A stretch of 64,000 bases of DNA from Tropicimonas sp033101155 (GCF_033101155.1 NZ_JAWMPX010000012.1:82658-146657), one strand, 5' to 3'. Shown: positions 44,426-52,328, counted from the first letter of the stretch. Translations and numbers: made by a program. Notes: a model not told the origin generated them from the letters alone.

Positions 44426-45147
44426 TGGGTCATAAAGTCAATCCGATCGGCATGCGCCTGCAGGTGAACCGCACCTGGGACAGCCGCTGGTACGCCGACA
44501 CCAAGGATTTCGGAAACCTGCTGCTCGAAGATGTCGCGATCCGCGATTTCATCGAGAAAGAGTGCAAGCAGGCCGGTATCTCCCGCGTGATCATCGAACG
44601 TCCGCACAAGAAGTGTCGCGTGACGATCCACACGGCCCGTCCCGGTGTCATCATCGGCAAGAAGGGCGCGGATATCGAGGTGCTTCGCAAGAAGCTCGCC
44701 AACATGACCGACAGCGAAGTGCACCTCAACATCATCGAGGTTCGCAAGCCTGAGCTGGACGCGGCGCTGGTCGCTGAATCCATCGCCCAGCAGCTGGAGC
44801 GTCGTGTCTCGTTCCGCCGCGCCATGAAGCGCGCGGTTCAGAACTCGATGCGCATGGGTGCCCTTGGTATCCGGGTCAACGTCGCGGGCCGCCTTGGTGG
44901 CGCCGAGATCGCCCGGACCGAATGGTATCGTGAAGGTCGTGTGCCTCTGCACACACTGCGGGCCGATATCGATTATGCCCAGAAAGACAGCCTCACGGCT
45001 TACGGCATCATCGGCATCAAGGTCTGGATCTTCAAAGGCGAGATCATGGAGCACGATCCTGCGGCGCGTGACCGCAAGGCTCAGGAGCTTCAGGATGCGC
45101 CTGGTCCCCGTGGCTCAGGTGGCGGCGGTCGCCGCGACCGTGGGTAA
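44425..45147 (+). CDS. rpsC: 30S ribosomal protein S3
   Basis: A 240-residue protein starting GHKVNPIGMRLQVNRTWDSRWY. It has the KH domain with VIIGKKGADIEVL and the C-terminal domain through GIIGIKVWIFKGEI. S3 helps form the mRNA entry channel and helicase. The C-terminal tail is Gly, Arg and Asp-rich. rplP follows after 12 bp. Confidence 0.98.
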   Translation: MGHKVNPIGMRLQVNRTWDSRWYADTKDFGNLLLEDVAIRDFIEKECKQAGISRVIIERPHKKCRVTIHTARPGVIIGKKGADIEVLRKKLANMTDSEVHLNIIEVRKPELDAALVAESIAQQLERRVSFRRAMKRAVQNSMRMGALGIRVNVAGRLGGAEIARTEWYREGRVPLHTLRADIDYAQKDSLTAYGIIGIKVWIFKGEIMEHDPAARDRKAQELQDAPGPRGSGGGGRRDRG

Positions 45148-45159
45148 GGAGTAGAGAAT

Positions 45160-45573
45160 ATGCTGCAACCGAAGCGCACAAAATTCCGCAAGCTCCACAA
45201 GGGCCGGATCAAGGGCGAAGCCAAGGGCGGGTCTGACCTGAACTTTGGCCATTACGGCCTGAAAGCGACCCAGCCGGAGCGCATCACCGCACGCCAGATC
45301 GAAGCCGCCCGTCGGGCCATGACGCGTCACATGAAGCGTCAGGGTCGCGTCTGGATCCGGATCTTCCCGGATACCCCGGTTACCTCCAAGCCGACAGAAG
45401 TTCGGATGGGTAAAGGTAAGGGTTCGGTCGACTTCTGGGCCGCCAAGGTCAAGCCTGGCCGCGTGATGTTCGAGATCGACGGTGTGACTGATGAGGTCGC
45501 TCGCGAGGCTCTGCGTCTTGCCGCGATGAAGCTGCCGATCAAGACCCGGGTCGTGGTTCGCGAAGACTGGTAA
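45160..45573 (+). CDS. rplP: 50S ribosomal protein L16
   Basis: A 137-residue protein with MLQPKRTKFRKLHKGR at the start and EVRMGKGKGSVDFWAAKVKPG. Arg82 corresponds to the Arg81 that is hydroxylated by YcfD in E. coli. It contacts the elbow of A-site tRNA. In most bacteria rpmC follows directly; here a terminator and 3.25 kb intervene, beginning with a 2OG-oxygenase-like gene. Confidence 0.98.
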   Translation: MLQPKRTKFRKLHKGRIKGEAKGGSDLNFGHYGLKATQPERITARQIEAARRAMTRHMKRQGRVWIRIFPDTPVTSKPTEVRMGKGKGSVDFWAAKVKPGRVMFEIDGVTDEVAREALRLAAMKLPIKTRVVVREDW

Positions 45574-45614
45574 GGCTTTGCGTGTTCGCACGCAGAGTTT
45601 GAGAAATCCTGAAA

Positions 45615-45646
45615 CCCCCGCTGTACTCGGCGGGGGTTTTTCTTTT
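45615..45646 (+). terminator. Intrinsic terminator after rplP
   Basis: CCCCCGC, an 8-nt loop, GCGGGGG and TTTTTCTTTT. It starts 42 bp after the rplP stop and ends the second ribosomal unit. Confidence 0.93.
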
Positions 45647-45690
45647 CAGGACAAATGGTTATCCTGAAGCTGGATCAAGCTGCCGAGGAC

Positions 45691-46314
45691 GTCATGCCCC
45701 AGATCGAGACCCTTTTTGTCACCCGTCTTTACCGCGCAGAGCTTAAGGAGCAGGGAAAAACCATTGATCCTCAAGAGCTTGAGACATCCTGTCTTGTCAT
45801 CGCGGAGGATGATGAGGCGGGCCAGCAATGGTGCGAGGAGAATGGGTATCCGGGGTACACGTCTTACGCGTCGCTGAGCGATCTTCCCTGGCGGTTTCCG
45901 GTCTTTGCCGATCTGAAGGAGGCGCTGGATCGGCATGTCGCTGTTTTTGCTGAAGATTTGGAGCTGGACCTGGATGGGCGAAAGCTTAAGCTGGAGGATC
46001 TCTGGATCAATATCCTGCCGGAAGGCGGGACGCATTCCTCGCATCTGCATCCGCATTCGGTGATTTCGGGGACGACCTATGTGTCGATGCCGGAGGGGGC
46101 GTCGGCGTTGAAGCTGGAGGATCCTCGGTCGGGGCGGATGATGGCGGCGCCGCCAAGAAAACAAGGGGCGCGGCGGGAGTTGAAGACCTTTATCCATATG
46201 AAGCCGAAGGTCGGGGATGTGTTGCTCTGGGAGAGCTGGCTTCGGCATGAGGTGCCGATGAACATGGCCGAGGATGAGCGGATCAGCGTGAGCTTCAATT
46301 ACCGCTGGGATTGA
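45691..46314 (+). CDS. 2OG-Fe(II) oxygenase-like protein (TIGR02466 family)
   Basis: A protein of about 207 residues. The double-stranded beta-helix is indicated by the His-rich block THSSHLHPHSVISGTTYV (candidate metal His), a second His in LLWESWLRHEVPMN, and Arg in ERISVSFNYRW for 2-oxoglutarate. I recognise it as the TIGR02466 type, usually described as a putative 2OG-Fe(II) oxygenase. The start at 45691 (MPQIETLF) has GAGG upstream; an ATG at 45655 is possible. It lies directly after rplP, separated by a terminator. A ribosomal-protein hydroxylase role is speculation from position. Confidence 0.75.
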   Translation, partial: VMPQIETLFVTRLYRAELKEQGKTIDPQELETSCLVIAEDDEAGQQWCEENGYPGYTSYASLSDLPWRFPVFADLKEALDRHVAVFAEDLELDLDGRKLKLEDLWINILPEGGTHSSHLHPHSVISGTTYVSMPEGASALKLEDPRSGRMMAAPPRKQGARRELKTFIHMKPKVGDVLLWESWLRHEVPMNMAEDERISVSFNYRWD

Positions 46315-46320
46315 CCGGAG

Positions 46321-46480
46321 TATCGGTCGTTTCGTACGAAACCGGGGTCTTAGTTGACCGAAAATACGACTGATATGACCTGTTTTTCGACCGAAACCCT
46401 TCGTTGAGGTGGGTTTGAGGAGGCTGGAGTCCGGGTTCGGTCGCTTTTTCGGTCAAATCGGGCTGGGGTATTGACCGAAA
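46321..46480. repeat. Cluster of palindromes and GACCGAAA repeats
   Basis: The DNA before the antitoxin gene holds a perfect 14-bp palindrome GTTTCGTACGAAAC (46329-46342), direct copies of GACCGAAA at 46356, 46389 and 46473, and inverse copies TTCGGTC at 46436 and TTTCGGTC at 46447. TTTCGGTCAA (46447-46456) and TTGACCGAAA (46471-46480) form a perfect 10-bp inverted repeat around 14 bp. This looks like a multi-site operator. Confidence 0.65.
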
Positions 46481-46558
46481 GTTTGGTCGAAAGGTTTTGC
46501 CTGTGGCTGCGCGCGCAGGGTTAACGGTCCCGAAACCGGGGTGAGGTGTGATGCGGGT

Positions 46559-46885
46559 ATGTCCGAGCTGTCCCCCGCCCCCACTGTCAAAACCCAGATG
46601 ATGCCGCTCAGCGCGTTTCGCACGCAGATTGCGATGTGGACAGCGCGGGTGAACCATATCCCCGAACGCATCCTGCTGACCAAACATGGCCGGCCCTTCG
46701 TCGCCGTGGTGTCGATGCGCGACCTGGAGATGATCGAACGGTTCGACGGTCGCTCGGTCGATCAGGTGCGTCGGGAGTTTGAGGATACGGCCCGCCGGTT
46801 CGAGGCCGCGCAGGAGGCGGGGCAGCAGAGCGCGGGCGGCGGGTTATCCCGGCTCCGGCGAGGGCGGGTATCGTGGTGGGTTTGA
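46559..46885 (+). CDS. Phd/YefM-type antitoxin-like protein
   Basis: A 108-residue protein. Its core MPLSAFRTQIAMWTARVNHIPERILLTKHGRPFVAVVSM matches the Phd/YefM DNA-binding fold in pattern (the quoted stretch spans two overlapping blocks: PLSAFRTQ and RILLTKHGRPFVAVVSM). The C-terminal helix FEDTARRFEAAQEAG would normally bind a toxin. No RelE, Doc or PIN toxin follows; the next gene, 126 bp away, encodes an unrelated 314-residue protein. The many palindromes upstream fit autoregulation. The start at 46559 is the best ATG. Confidence 0.72.
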   Translation: MSELSPAPTVKTQMMPLSAFRTQIAMWTARVNHIPERILLTKHGRPFVAVVSMRDLEMIERFDGRSVDQVRREFEDTARRFEAAQEAGQQSAGGGLSRLRRGRVSWWV

Positions 46886-47010
46886 GGATTGAGGGGAAAG
46901 GAAGGGTGACGTGAAATTCCTGACCGACTCGCCTGCGGACATTTGATGCTGGCTTTCAAATCATCAGACTGACATCCTCATGCCGCTAGATCAAAAGGGC
47001 GGACTTAACA

Positions 47011-47955
47011 ATGAATGGTCAACCAAAGCTCGCACCCAACCAACGGGCATTGGATTCAGACGAAGAAACGGACCACGACATTGAGGAGGCTTTGTTCATC
47101 GGGGTCTCGTGGGGTCACGCGGGGAATGTCTGGAGAAAGGACGGCAAGCTATTGACACGGGTTGGAGTTCCGAACTTCACACCAGTGCCGGTCGAGGGAA
47201 CAAGTACCGTTTCTCAAACTCTCCGCAAACAGTTCACGCAGAATGTGGTGCTGCACCAGATGACGCTCCAACCGGGGCAGTTCTATCCAAGAATCGCGAG
47301 GTCAACCGACCAGCATCCGCTCGATGTTCCCAGCTTTTTCAGAGTCGATAGGCGAGAACAATATGGTTCTGCCCGTCACTTCTCATCGCTGGTAAGGCAA
47401 CTTGACGAGGTTCTGGAGGCCATTGAACCAACCCGAGAGAACTTTGATTCCTACGGGAACCGAACACGCAATCTGCTCCTACTGATATGCACCGAGTGCG
47501 AGAATCAGATGCGCGGCGTGCTTCGCGCGAACGGTGTCGAAAAAGATCAATATCGGACAGGCGACTTCATACGACTTCTTGAGCCAATGCGGTTGAACGA
47601 GTATTCAGTCGAGTTTTCGGAAATGCCTTGGCTCGGCGAGTTTAGGCCTTTCGAACAATGGTGCCGCAAGGCTCCAACAAAGTCGCTGCAATGGTATGAC
47701 AGCTACAACGCAGCGAAACACGACAGAGCAAAGCATTTTCATCGAGCGAGCTTGATGTCCGTTTTGGAGGCGCTCGCTGCGCTTTGGACTTTGCTGTCAG
47801 CGCAGTATGGCCCGAGTTGGCGGACAATAGAGGCAACCGAACGCATCTTCACGCAGCAGAAATACCCGCGTTGGAGATACTCGGACGTCTATTGTATGGC
47901 GTATCCATCTTCAGGATTCGAGCCTGAACAGGTGCGTTTGTTTCCGTATGGATAA
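47011..47955 (+). CDS. Hypothetical protein with HEPN-like C-terminus, low GC
   Basis: A 314-residue protein of unknown function. Its base composition is clearly lower in GC than the genes around it, and codon use differs, which suggests transfer. The C-terminal part is helical and contains YDSYNAAKHDRAKHFHRASL, a pattern I associate with HEPN-like proteins (Arg-x4-His in RAKHFH), and the region NRTRNLLLLICTECENQMRGVL before it is also helical. No signal peptide or membrane segment is present. It may belong to a defence or toxin-type module with the antitoxin gene upstream, but that is only inference. Confidence 0.55.
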   Translation: MNGQPKLAPNQRALDSDEETDHDIEEALFIGVSWGHAGNVWRKDGKLLTRVGVPNFTPVPVEGTSTVSQTLRKQFTQNVVLHQMTLQPGQFYPRIARSTDQHPLDVPSFFRVDRREQYGSARHFSSLVRQLDEVLEAIEPTRENFDSYGNRTRNLLLLICTECENQMRGVLRANGVEKDQYRTGDFIRLLEPMRLNEYSVEFSEMPWLGEFRPFEQWCRKAPTKSLQWYDSYNAAKHDRAKHFHRASLMSVLEALAALWTLLSAQYGPSWRTIEATERIFTQQKYPRWRYSDVYCMAYPSSGFEPEQVRLFPYG

Positions 47956-47986
47956 CTTGATCTCATGTCGTCGGGATTGAAATAGA

Positions 47987-48005
47987 CGGCCCGGGCTGGT
48001 CGCCC
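47987..48005 (+). repeat. REP-like element, copy 1 (truncated hairpin)
   Basis: The 19-bp CGGCCCGGGCTGGTCGCCC occurs here and again at 48568-48586, the two copies flanking the gene at 48093-48383. In this copy GGGC/GCCC is followed by TTTTG, so it may act as a weak terminator for the upstream gene. Confidence 0.6.
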
Positions 48006-48092
48006 TTTTGTCCCGCCGCCGAGGACGTTGGGCATGTCTCGACAGATTTGGTAGAGTTGCGTCGGGTGTTCTGGCTGGAGAGAGGAGCGGCG

Positions 48093-48383
48093 ATGCTTTG
48101 GGACGACCGGTCGCGGCAAAGGCCTACGGTCATGGTGACCGTCGTGGGCTGTGTCGGGCTCCTGTTCCTTCTTGTCTATGCCTATTCCTCCGAAGCGTTC
48201 AGGGCGCGGGTTGACCGCTTCCTCAATGAGGCCGCGGGGGCGCATATCGACGTTGTCCGGCACAAGCAAAGCGGTGCGTATGTCGCGAAGCTGCCCGGCG
48301 GCCGGCTGGTCAAGCTGTCGGGGCGGGAAGAGGCAGAGGCCATTGCCGAGCATGGGTATTCGGCCTGCGAGAGCTGTCGTTGA
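48093..48383 (+). CDS. Hypothetical single-pass membrane protein
   Basis: A 96-residue protein with one membrane helix (TVMVTVVGCVGLLFLLVYAYS) and a C-terminal domain that ends YSACESCR, a CxxC motif. AGAGGAG lies 6 bp before the ATG at 48093. No family was recognised. It is bracketed by two copies of a 19-bp GC-rich repeat. It lies in the second insertion between rplP and rpmC. The pairing of a membrane helix with a terminal CxxC could mean a redox or metal function, but nothing more can be said. Confidence 0.55.
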   Translation: MLWDDRSRQRPTVMVTVVGCVGLLFLLVYAYSSEAFRARVDRFLNEAAGAHIDVVRHKQSGAYVAKLPGGRLVKLSGREEAEAIAEHGYSACESCR

Positions 48384-48567
48384 CGACCTGGAGGCGGATT
48401 TCCGGATCGCGGATGCGTGCTTTGGGAGCGAAGTGCGGAGGGCCGCGCACGACCCTGGGTGGGCGCTTCGTGGCGCTTGTGGTTTGCGATTTATCCCAAA
48501 GCCCCGACGGACGGTTGTGCGGCGAAGGACATCGCCAAAGCGCCCTCCCGGGGGGGAGGGTCGGGCG

Positions 48568-48591
48568 CGGCCCGGGCTGGTCGCCCGGGCC
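48568..48591 (+). repeat. REP-like element, copy 2 (complete hairpin)
   Basis: GGCCCGGGC, loop TGGTC, GCCCGGGCC is a perfect 9-bp stem (48569-48591) and shares 19 bp with 47987-48005. There is no T-run. The 441-bp gap 48384-48824 also holds GGGGGGG (48550-48556) and the rpmC promoter, but no gene. Confidence 0.65.
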
Positions 48592-48674
48592 AAGGGTAGA
48601 GATGGTGGACGCAGCGCTCTTGGCTTGATCTCGTTCCGAGGGTGCCTTGCCCCACGCGATGAGCCCTTTTTTCC

Positions 48675-48703
48675 TTGCCCCCACACAGACTCACCACTAT
48701 AGA
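48675..48703 (+). promoter_or_regulatory. Promoter of the rpmC-rpmD (spc) unit
   Basis: TTGCCC (48675-48680), 17-bp spacer, TATAGA (48698-48703). The leader of about 115 nt contains the stem GTGACCCTG/CAGGGGCTCAC just before rpmC. It gives the third ribosomal unit its own start. Confidence 0.7.
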
Positions 48704-48824
48704 GCGTCATCTCACGGATTCCCGGCGACGGGATTCGTGTGTGTTTACGTCTAATCATCCGTCAGGTCTCGAGTGACCCTGAGCAATCCAGGGGCTCACT
48801 GGCGTTTTGAGAAAGGAAATGGCG

Positions 48825-49031
48825 ATGAACGCCACCGAACTTCGTGATCAGACTCCGGACCAGCTCCGCGAGAAACTGACCGATCTGAAGAAAGAAGCCT
48901 TCAACCTGCGCTTTCAGCAGGCCACCGGCGCTATGGAAAACACCGCACGCACCCGTCAGGTTCGCCGTGACATCGCGCGTGTGATGACTGTTCTGAACGA
49001 AAAGGCGGCGTCGGCCGCAGCGGAGGCTTAA
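48825..49031 (+). CDS. rpmC: 50S ribosomal protein L29
   Basis: A 68-residue protein with ATELRDQTPDQLREKLTDLKKEAFNLRFQQATG, in blocks typical of L29 (shown here as two parts, TELRDQTPDQ and KKEAFNLRFQQATG). It lies at the exit tunnel beside L23. An ATG at 48819 would add two residues; GAAAGGA suits either start. It is the first gene of the third ribosomal unit. Confidence 0.97.
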   Translation: MNATELRDQTPDQLREKLTDLKKEAFNLRFQQATGAMENTARTRQVRRDIARVMTVLNEKAASAAAEA

Positions 49032-49034
49032 TCC

Positions 49035-49265
49035 ATGCCCAAGCGTATTCTGACCGGCACCGTCACCAGCGACAAGAACGAGCAGACCGTCACGGTCATC
49101 GTCGAGCGTCGCTACAAGCACCCGCTTCTGCACAAGACCATCCGGTCTTCGAAGAAGTATCGCGCCCATGACGCGAAGAACGAATTCAAGACCGGCGATC
49201 AAGTCCGCATCCAGGAATGCGCGCCGATCTCGAAGACGAAGCGCTGGGAAGTGATTTCGGCCTGA
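49035..49265 (+). CDS. rpsQ: 30S ribosomal protein S17
   Basis: A 76-residue OB-fold protein with PKRILTGTVTSDKNEQTVTV and RYKHPLLHKTIRSSKKYRAHD, ending RWEVISA. It binds 16S rRNA helix 11 early in 30S assembly. It follows rpmC by 3 bp and precedes rplN by 77 bp, a gap without a visible terminator. Confidence 0.98.
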   Translation: MPKRILTGTVTSDKNEQTVTVIVERRYKHPLLHKTIRSSKKYRAHDAKNEFKTGDQVRIQECAPISKTKRWEVISA

Positions 49266-49342
49266 GGCCGGGACATAGTCCAGTTTGATCGAAACCCTGG
49301 GGGGAAGAGCAAGAACATCCCCCAAAGGTCGGGAGAAACCTA

Positions 49343-49711
49343 ATGATCCAGATGCAGACTAATCTGGATGTCGCTGACAACTCCGGTGCTCGCCGGGTTC
49401 AGTGCATCAAGGTCCTCGGCGGCTCGAAGCGGAAATACGCATCCGTGGGCGACATCATCGTGGTGTCGGTCAAGGAAGCCATCCCGCGCGGCCGTGTGAA
49501 GAAGGGTGACGTACGCAAAGCCGTCGTCGTCCGGACCGCCAAGGAAGTTCGTCGTGAGGATGGCACCGCCATTCGTTTCGACCGCAACGCTGCTGTTATT
49601 CTCGGGAATAACGGTGAGCCCGTCGGGACCCGTATCTTCGGCCCGGTCGTGCGTGAGCTGCGCGCGAAGAACTTCATGAAGATCATCTCGCTCGCCCCGG
49701 AGGTGCTGTAA
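49343..49711 (+). CDS. rplN: 50S ribosomal protein L14
   Basis: A 122-residue protein with MIQMQTNLDVADNSGARRVQC and DGTAIRFDRNAAVILGNNGEP, ending FMKIISLAPEVL. It contacts S12 region bridge B8 and the silencing factor RsfS. GGGAGAAA precedes the ATG. It is followed by rplX with one base between. Confidence 0.98.
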   Translation: MIQMQTNLDVADNSGARRVQCIKVLGGSKRKYASVGDIIVVSVKEAIPRGRVKKGDVRKAVVVRTAKEVRREDGTAIRFDRNAAVILGNNGEPVGTRIFGPVVRELRAKNFMKIISLAPEVL

Positions 49712-49712
49712 G

Positions 49713-50018
49713 ATGGCTGCCAAACTCCGCAAAGGTGACACCGTCATCGTTCTGTCCGGCAAGGACAAGGGCAAGACTGGCGAGATCGAGAAAGTCGACC
49801 CGAAGGCTGGCAAGGCCGTCGTCGGCGGCATCAATATCTCGGTGCGTCACACCAAGCAGACCCAGAATTCTCAGGGCGGCCGCATTGCCAAGGCAGTGCC
49901 GGTGGACCTGTCGAACCTGGCTTTCGTCGATGCCAACGGCAAGGCGACCCGTGTTGGCTTCCGTGAGGAAGACGGCAAGAAGGTCCGCTTCGCCAAGACC
50001 ACGGGAGACGCGATCTGA
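49713..50018 (+). CDS. rplX: 50S ribosomal protein L24
   Basis: A 101-residue KOW-domain protein with KLRKGDTVIVLSGKDKGKTGEI and SVRHTKQTQNSQGGRIAKAVP. It is an assembly initiator for the 50S subunit. Its stop overlaps the rplE start by one base (TGATG), coupling translation. Length is normal. Confidence 0.98.
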   Translation: MAAKLRKGDTVIVLSGKDKGKTGEIEKVDPKAGKAVVGGINISVRHTKQTQNSQGGRIAKAVPVDLSNLAFVDANGKATRVGFREEDGKKVRFAKTTGDAI

Positions 50019-50581
50019 TGCTTGATGCTACCGATTACACCCCGCGCCTCAAGGCCGTCTACAAGGACACGATCCGCGCCGCGCTGAAGGAAGAATTCTC
50101 GTACAAGAACGAGATGATGATCCCGAAGCTGGAGAAGATCGTCCTGAACATCGGCGCCGGTACGGAATCCGTCAAGGATACCAAGAAAGCCAAGGGCGCT
50201 GCAGACGATCTGACCGCGATTGCCGGTCAGCAGGCCGTCGTGACCAAGGCCAAGAAGTCCATCGCGACCTTCCGCGTGCGTGAAGGCATGCCGCTGGGCG
50301 CCAAGGTGACCCTGCGCGGTGACCGGATGTACGAATTCCTCGATCGCCTGATCACCATCGCGCTGCCGCGCGTCCGCGACTTCCGCGGCGTCTCCGGCAA
50401 GTCGTTCGATGGGCGTGGCAACTATGCCATGGGGCTCAAGGAACACATCGTCTTCCCCGAGATCGATTTCGACAAGGTCGATGAGGCCTGGGGTCTGGAC
50501 ATCGTTATCTGCACCAACGCCAAGTCGGATGCAGAAGCCAAGGCGCTGTTGAAGCATTTCAACATGCCGTTCAACAGCTGA
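50018..50581 (+). CDS. rplE: 50S ribosomal protein L5
   Basis: A 187-residue protein with YKNEMMIPKLEKIVLNIGAG and RVRDFRGVSGKSFDGRGNYAMG, ending HFNMPFNS. It binds 5S rRNA in the central protuberance and contacts P-site tRNA. It overlaps rplX by one base. rpsN follows after 12 bp. Confidence 0.98.
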   Translation: MLDATDYTPRLKAVYKDTIRAALKEEFSYKNEMMIPKLEKIVLNIGAGTESVKDTKKAKGAADDLTAIAGQQAVVTKAKKSIATFRVREGMPLGAKVTLRGDRMYEFLDRLITIALPRVRDFRGVSGKSFDGRGNYAMGLKEHIVFPEIDFDKVDEAWGLDIVICTNAKSDAEAKALLKHFNMPFNS

Positions 50582-50593
50582 GGGATCTGACCT

Positions 50594-50899
50594 ATGGCTA
50601 AGAAAGCAATGCTCGAGCGCGAGAAGAAGCGCGAAGCGCTGGTGGCGAAATATGCCGCCAAGCGAGTCGCGCTCAAAGAGATCGCGAATGATGAGAGCCT
50701 CCCGATGGAAGAGCGTTTCAAGGCACGGCTGAAGCTTGCCAAGCTGCCGCGCAATTCCTCGGCCACCCGCCTGCACAACCGTTGCCAGGTCTCGGGCCGT
50801 CCCAAGGCTTACTACCGTAAGCTGAAGATGAGCCGGATCGCGCTGCGGGACCTTGCCTCCGAAGGCAAGATCCCCGGCATGGTCAAGTCGAGCTGGTAA
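50594..50899 (+). CDS. rpsN: 30S ribosomal protein S14 (zinc-independent form)
   Basis: A 101-residue protein with AKKAMLEREKKREALVAKYA and NRCQVSGRPKAYYRKLKMSRIALRDLA. Only one Cys is present, so this is the zinc-free C-minus form of normal long length. It binds the 30S head. It lies between rplE and rpsH in the usual spc order. Confidence 0.98.
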   Translation: MAKKAMLEREKKREALVAKYAAKRVALKEIANDESLPMEERFKARLKLAKLPRNSSATRLHNRCQVSGRPKAYYRKLKMSRIALRDLASEGKIPGMVKSSW

Positions 50900-50911
50900 G
50901 GAGGAGATAAA

Positions 50912-51301
50912 ATGAACGATCCTCTTGGTGATATGCTGACCCGCATCCGCAACGCTCAAATGCGCGGCAAGTCCACGGTTCGCACCCCTGCCTCCAAGCT
51001 TCGTGCCTGGGTTCTGGATGTGCTGGCCGACGAGGGCTACATCCGTGGCTACGAGTCTGTGGAAGATACTCAGCACCCCGAAATCGAGATCAGCCTCAAG
51101 TACTTTGACGGCACCCCGGTCATTCGCGAGCTCAAGCGCGTCTCGAAGCCCGGTCGTCGTGTGTACATGTCGGTTGGTGACATTCCCTCGGTCCGTCAGG
51201 GCCTTGGCGTTTCCATCGTCTCCACGTCCAAGGGCGTGATGTCGGATGCAGCGGCTCGTACCAACAATGTTGGTGGCGAAGTTCTCTGCACCGTCTTCTA
51301 A
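50912..51301 (+). CDS. rpsH: 30S ribosomal protein S8
   Basis: A 129-residue protein with NDPLGDMLTRIRNAQMRGK at the start and VSTSKGVMSDAAARTNNVGGEVLCTVF at the end, the S8 signature. In E. coli S8 is the autogenous repressor of the spc operon. Here the leader before rpmC has not been matched to the S8 site. AAGGAGGA precedes the ATG. Confidence 0.98.
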   Translation: MNDPLGDMLTRIRNAQMRGKSTVRTPASKLRAWVLDVLADEGYIRGYESVEDTQHPEIEISLKYFDGTPVIRELKRVSKPGRRVYMSVGDIPSVRQGLGVSIVSTSKGVMSDAAARTNNVGGEVLCTVF

Positions 51302-51312
51302 GGAGGACTGGT

Positions 51313-51846
51313 ATGTCTCGAATTGGTAAGAAACCGGTCGACCTGCCGTCGGGCGTTTCCGCGTCCCTCTCCGGCCAGACCATCGAAGTGAAGGGGCCGA
51401 AAGGCACCCTGAGCTTCACCGCAACCGACGATGTCACCATCACCATCGATGGCAGCACCGTTTCCGTCGAGCCGCGCGGCAAGTCCAAGCGTGCCCGCCA
51501 GCAGTGGGGCATGTCCCGCACGATGGTCGGCAACATGGTCACCGGCGTCACCGATGGCTTCAAGAAAGAGCTGGAAATCCAGGGTGTTGGTTATCGCGCC
51601 CAGATGGCTGGCAACTCGCTGAAGTTGAACCTTGGCCTGTCGCATGACGTCGAATTTCCGGTTCCGGCCGGCGTCACCGTGACCTGCCCGAAGCAGACCC
51701 AGATCGTCGTTGAGGGCATTGACCCGCAACTCGTCGGTCAGGTTGCCGCGAATATTCGCGAGTGGCGCAAGCCGGAGCCCTACAAGGGCAAGGGCATTCG
51801 CTACGCTGGCGAGTTCATCTTCCGCAAGGAAGGCAAGAAGAAGTAA
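51313..51846 (+). CDS. rplF: 50S ribosomal protein L6
   Basis: A 177-residue protein of two similar domains, with SRIGKKPVDLPSGVSASLSG and REWRKPEPYKGKGIRYAGE. It sits near the sarcin-ricin loop. AAGGAGG precedes the ATG. Length and termini are standard; it ends FRKEGKKK. Confidence 0.98.
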   Translation: MSRIGKKPVDLPSGVSASLSGQTIEVKGPKGTLSFTATDDVTITIDGSTVSVEPRGKSKRARQQWGMSRTMVGNMVTGVTDGFKKELEIQGVGYRAQMAGNSLKLNLGLSHDVEFPVPAGVTVTCPKQTQIVVEGIDPQLVGQVAANIREWRKPEPYKGKGIRYAGEFIFRKEGKKK

Positions 51847-51857
51847 GGACGAAAAAG

Positions 51858-52217
51858 ATGGCAAACAGCAAACGGACCCTGTTCCTGAAGCGCCGCCTGC
51901 GCGTCCGGAACAAACTTCGCAAGAGCAATCTCGGAAAGCTTCGTCTTTCCGTGCACCGCTCGGGCAAGAACATCAGCGCTCAGCTGATCGACGACGTTCA
52001 GGGCAAGACCCTGGCCGCGGCCTCCTCCCTGGAGAAGGATCTCGGTGTTGTCGGCAAGAACAACGTGGAGGCTGCCGGCAAGGTGGGCGCCACGCTTGCA
52101 GAGCGTGCCAAGGCAGCCGGTGTCGAAGAGTGCTATTTCGACCGCGGCGGCTTCCTCTTCCACGGCAAGGTGAAGGCTCTGGCCGAAGCCGCGCGGGAAG
52201 GCGGACTGAAGTTCTGA
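51858..52217 (+). CDS. rplR: 50S ribosomal protein L18
   Basis: A 119-residue protein with LFLKRRLRVRNKLRKSNLGKL and AERAKAAGVEECYFDRGGFLFHGKVKALAEAARE in two blocks. It binds 5S rRNA with L5. The ATG at 51858 gives the usual N-terminus MANSKRT. A 111-bp gap to rpsE contains two GC hairpins without a T-run. Confidence 0.97.
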   Translation: MANSKRTLFLKRRLRVRNKLRKSNLGKLRLSVHRSGKNISAQLIDDVQGKTLAAASSLEKDLGVVGKNNVEAAGKVGATLAERAKAAGVEECYFDRGGFLFHGKVKALAEAAREGGLKF

Positions 52218-52328
52218 TCTGTGGGCGGCCTTCTGGCCGTCCCGATGATCCGGGGGCGCTGCCGTCAGGCGGCGCCCACCTGGATTGTAACAACACGGCC
52301 GAAATGGCCATGAGAAAAGGAATGCCGA

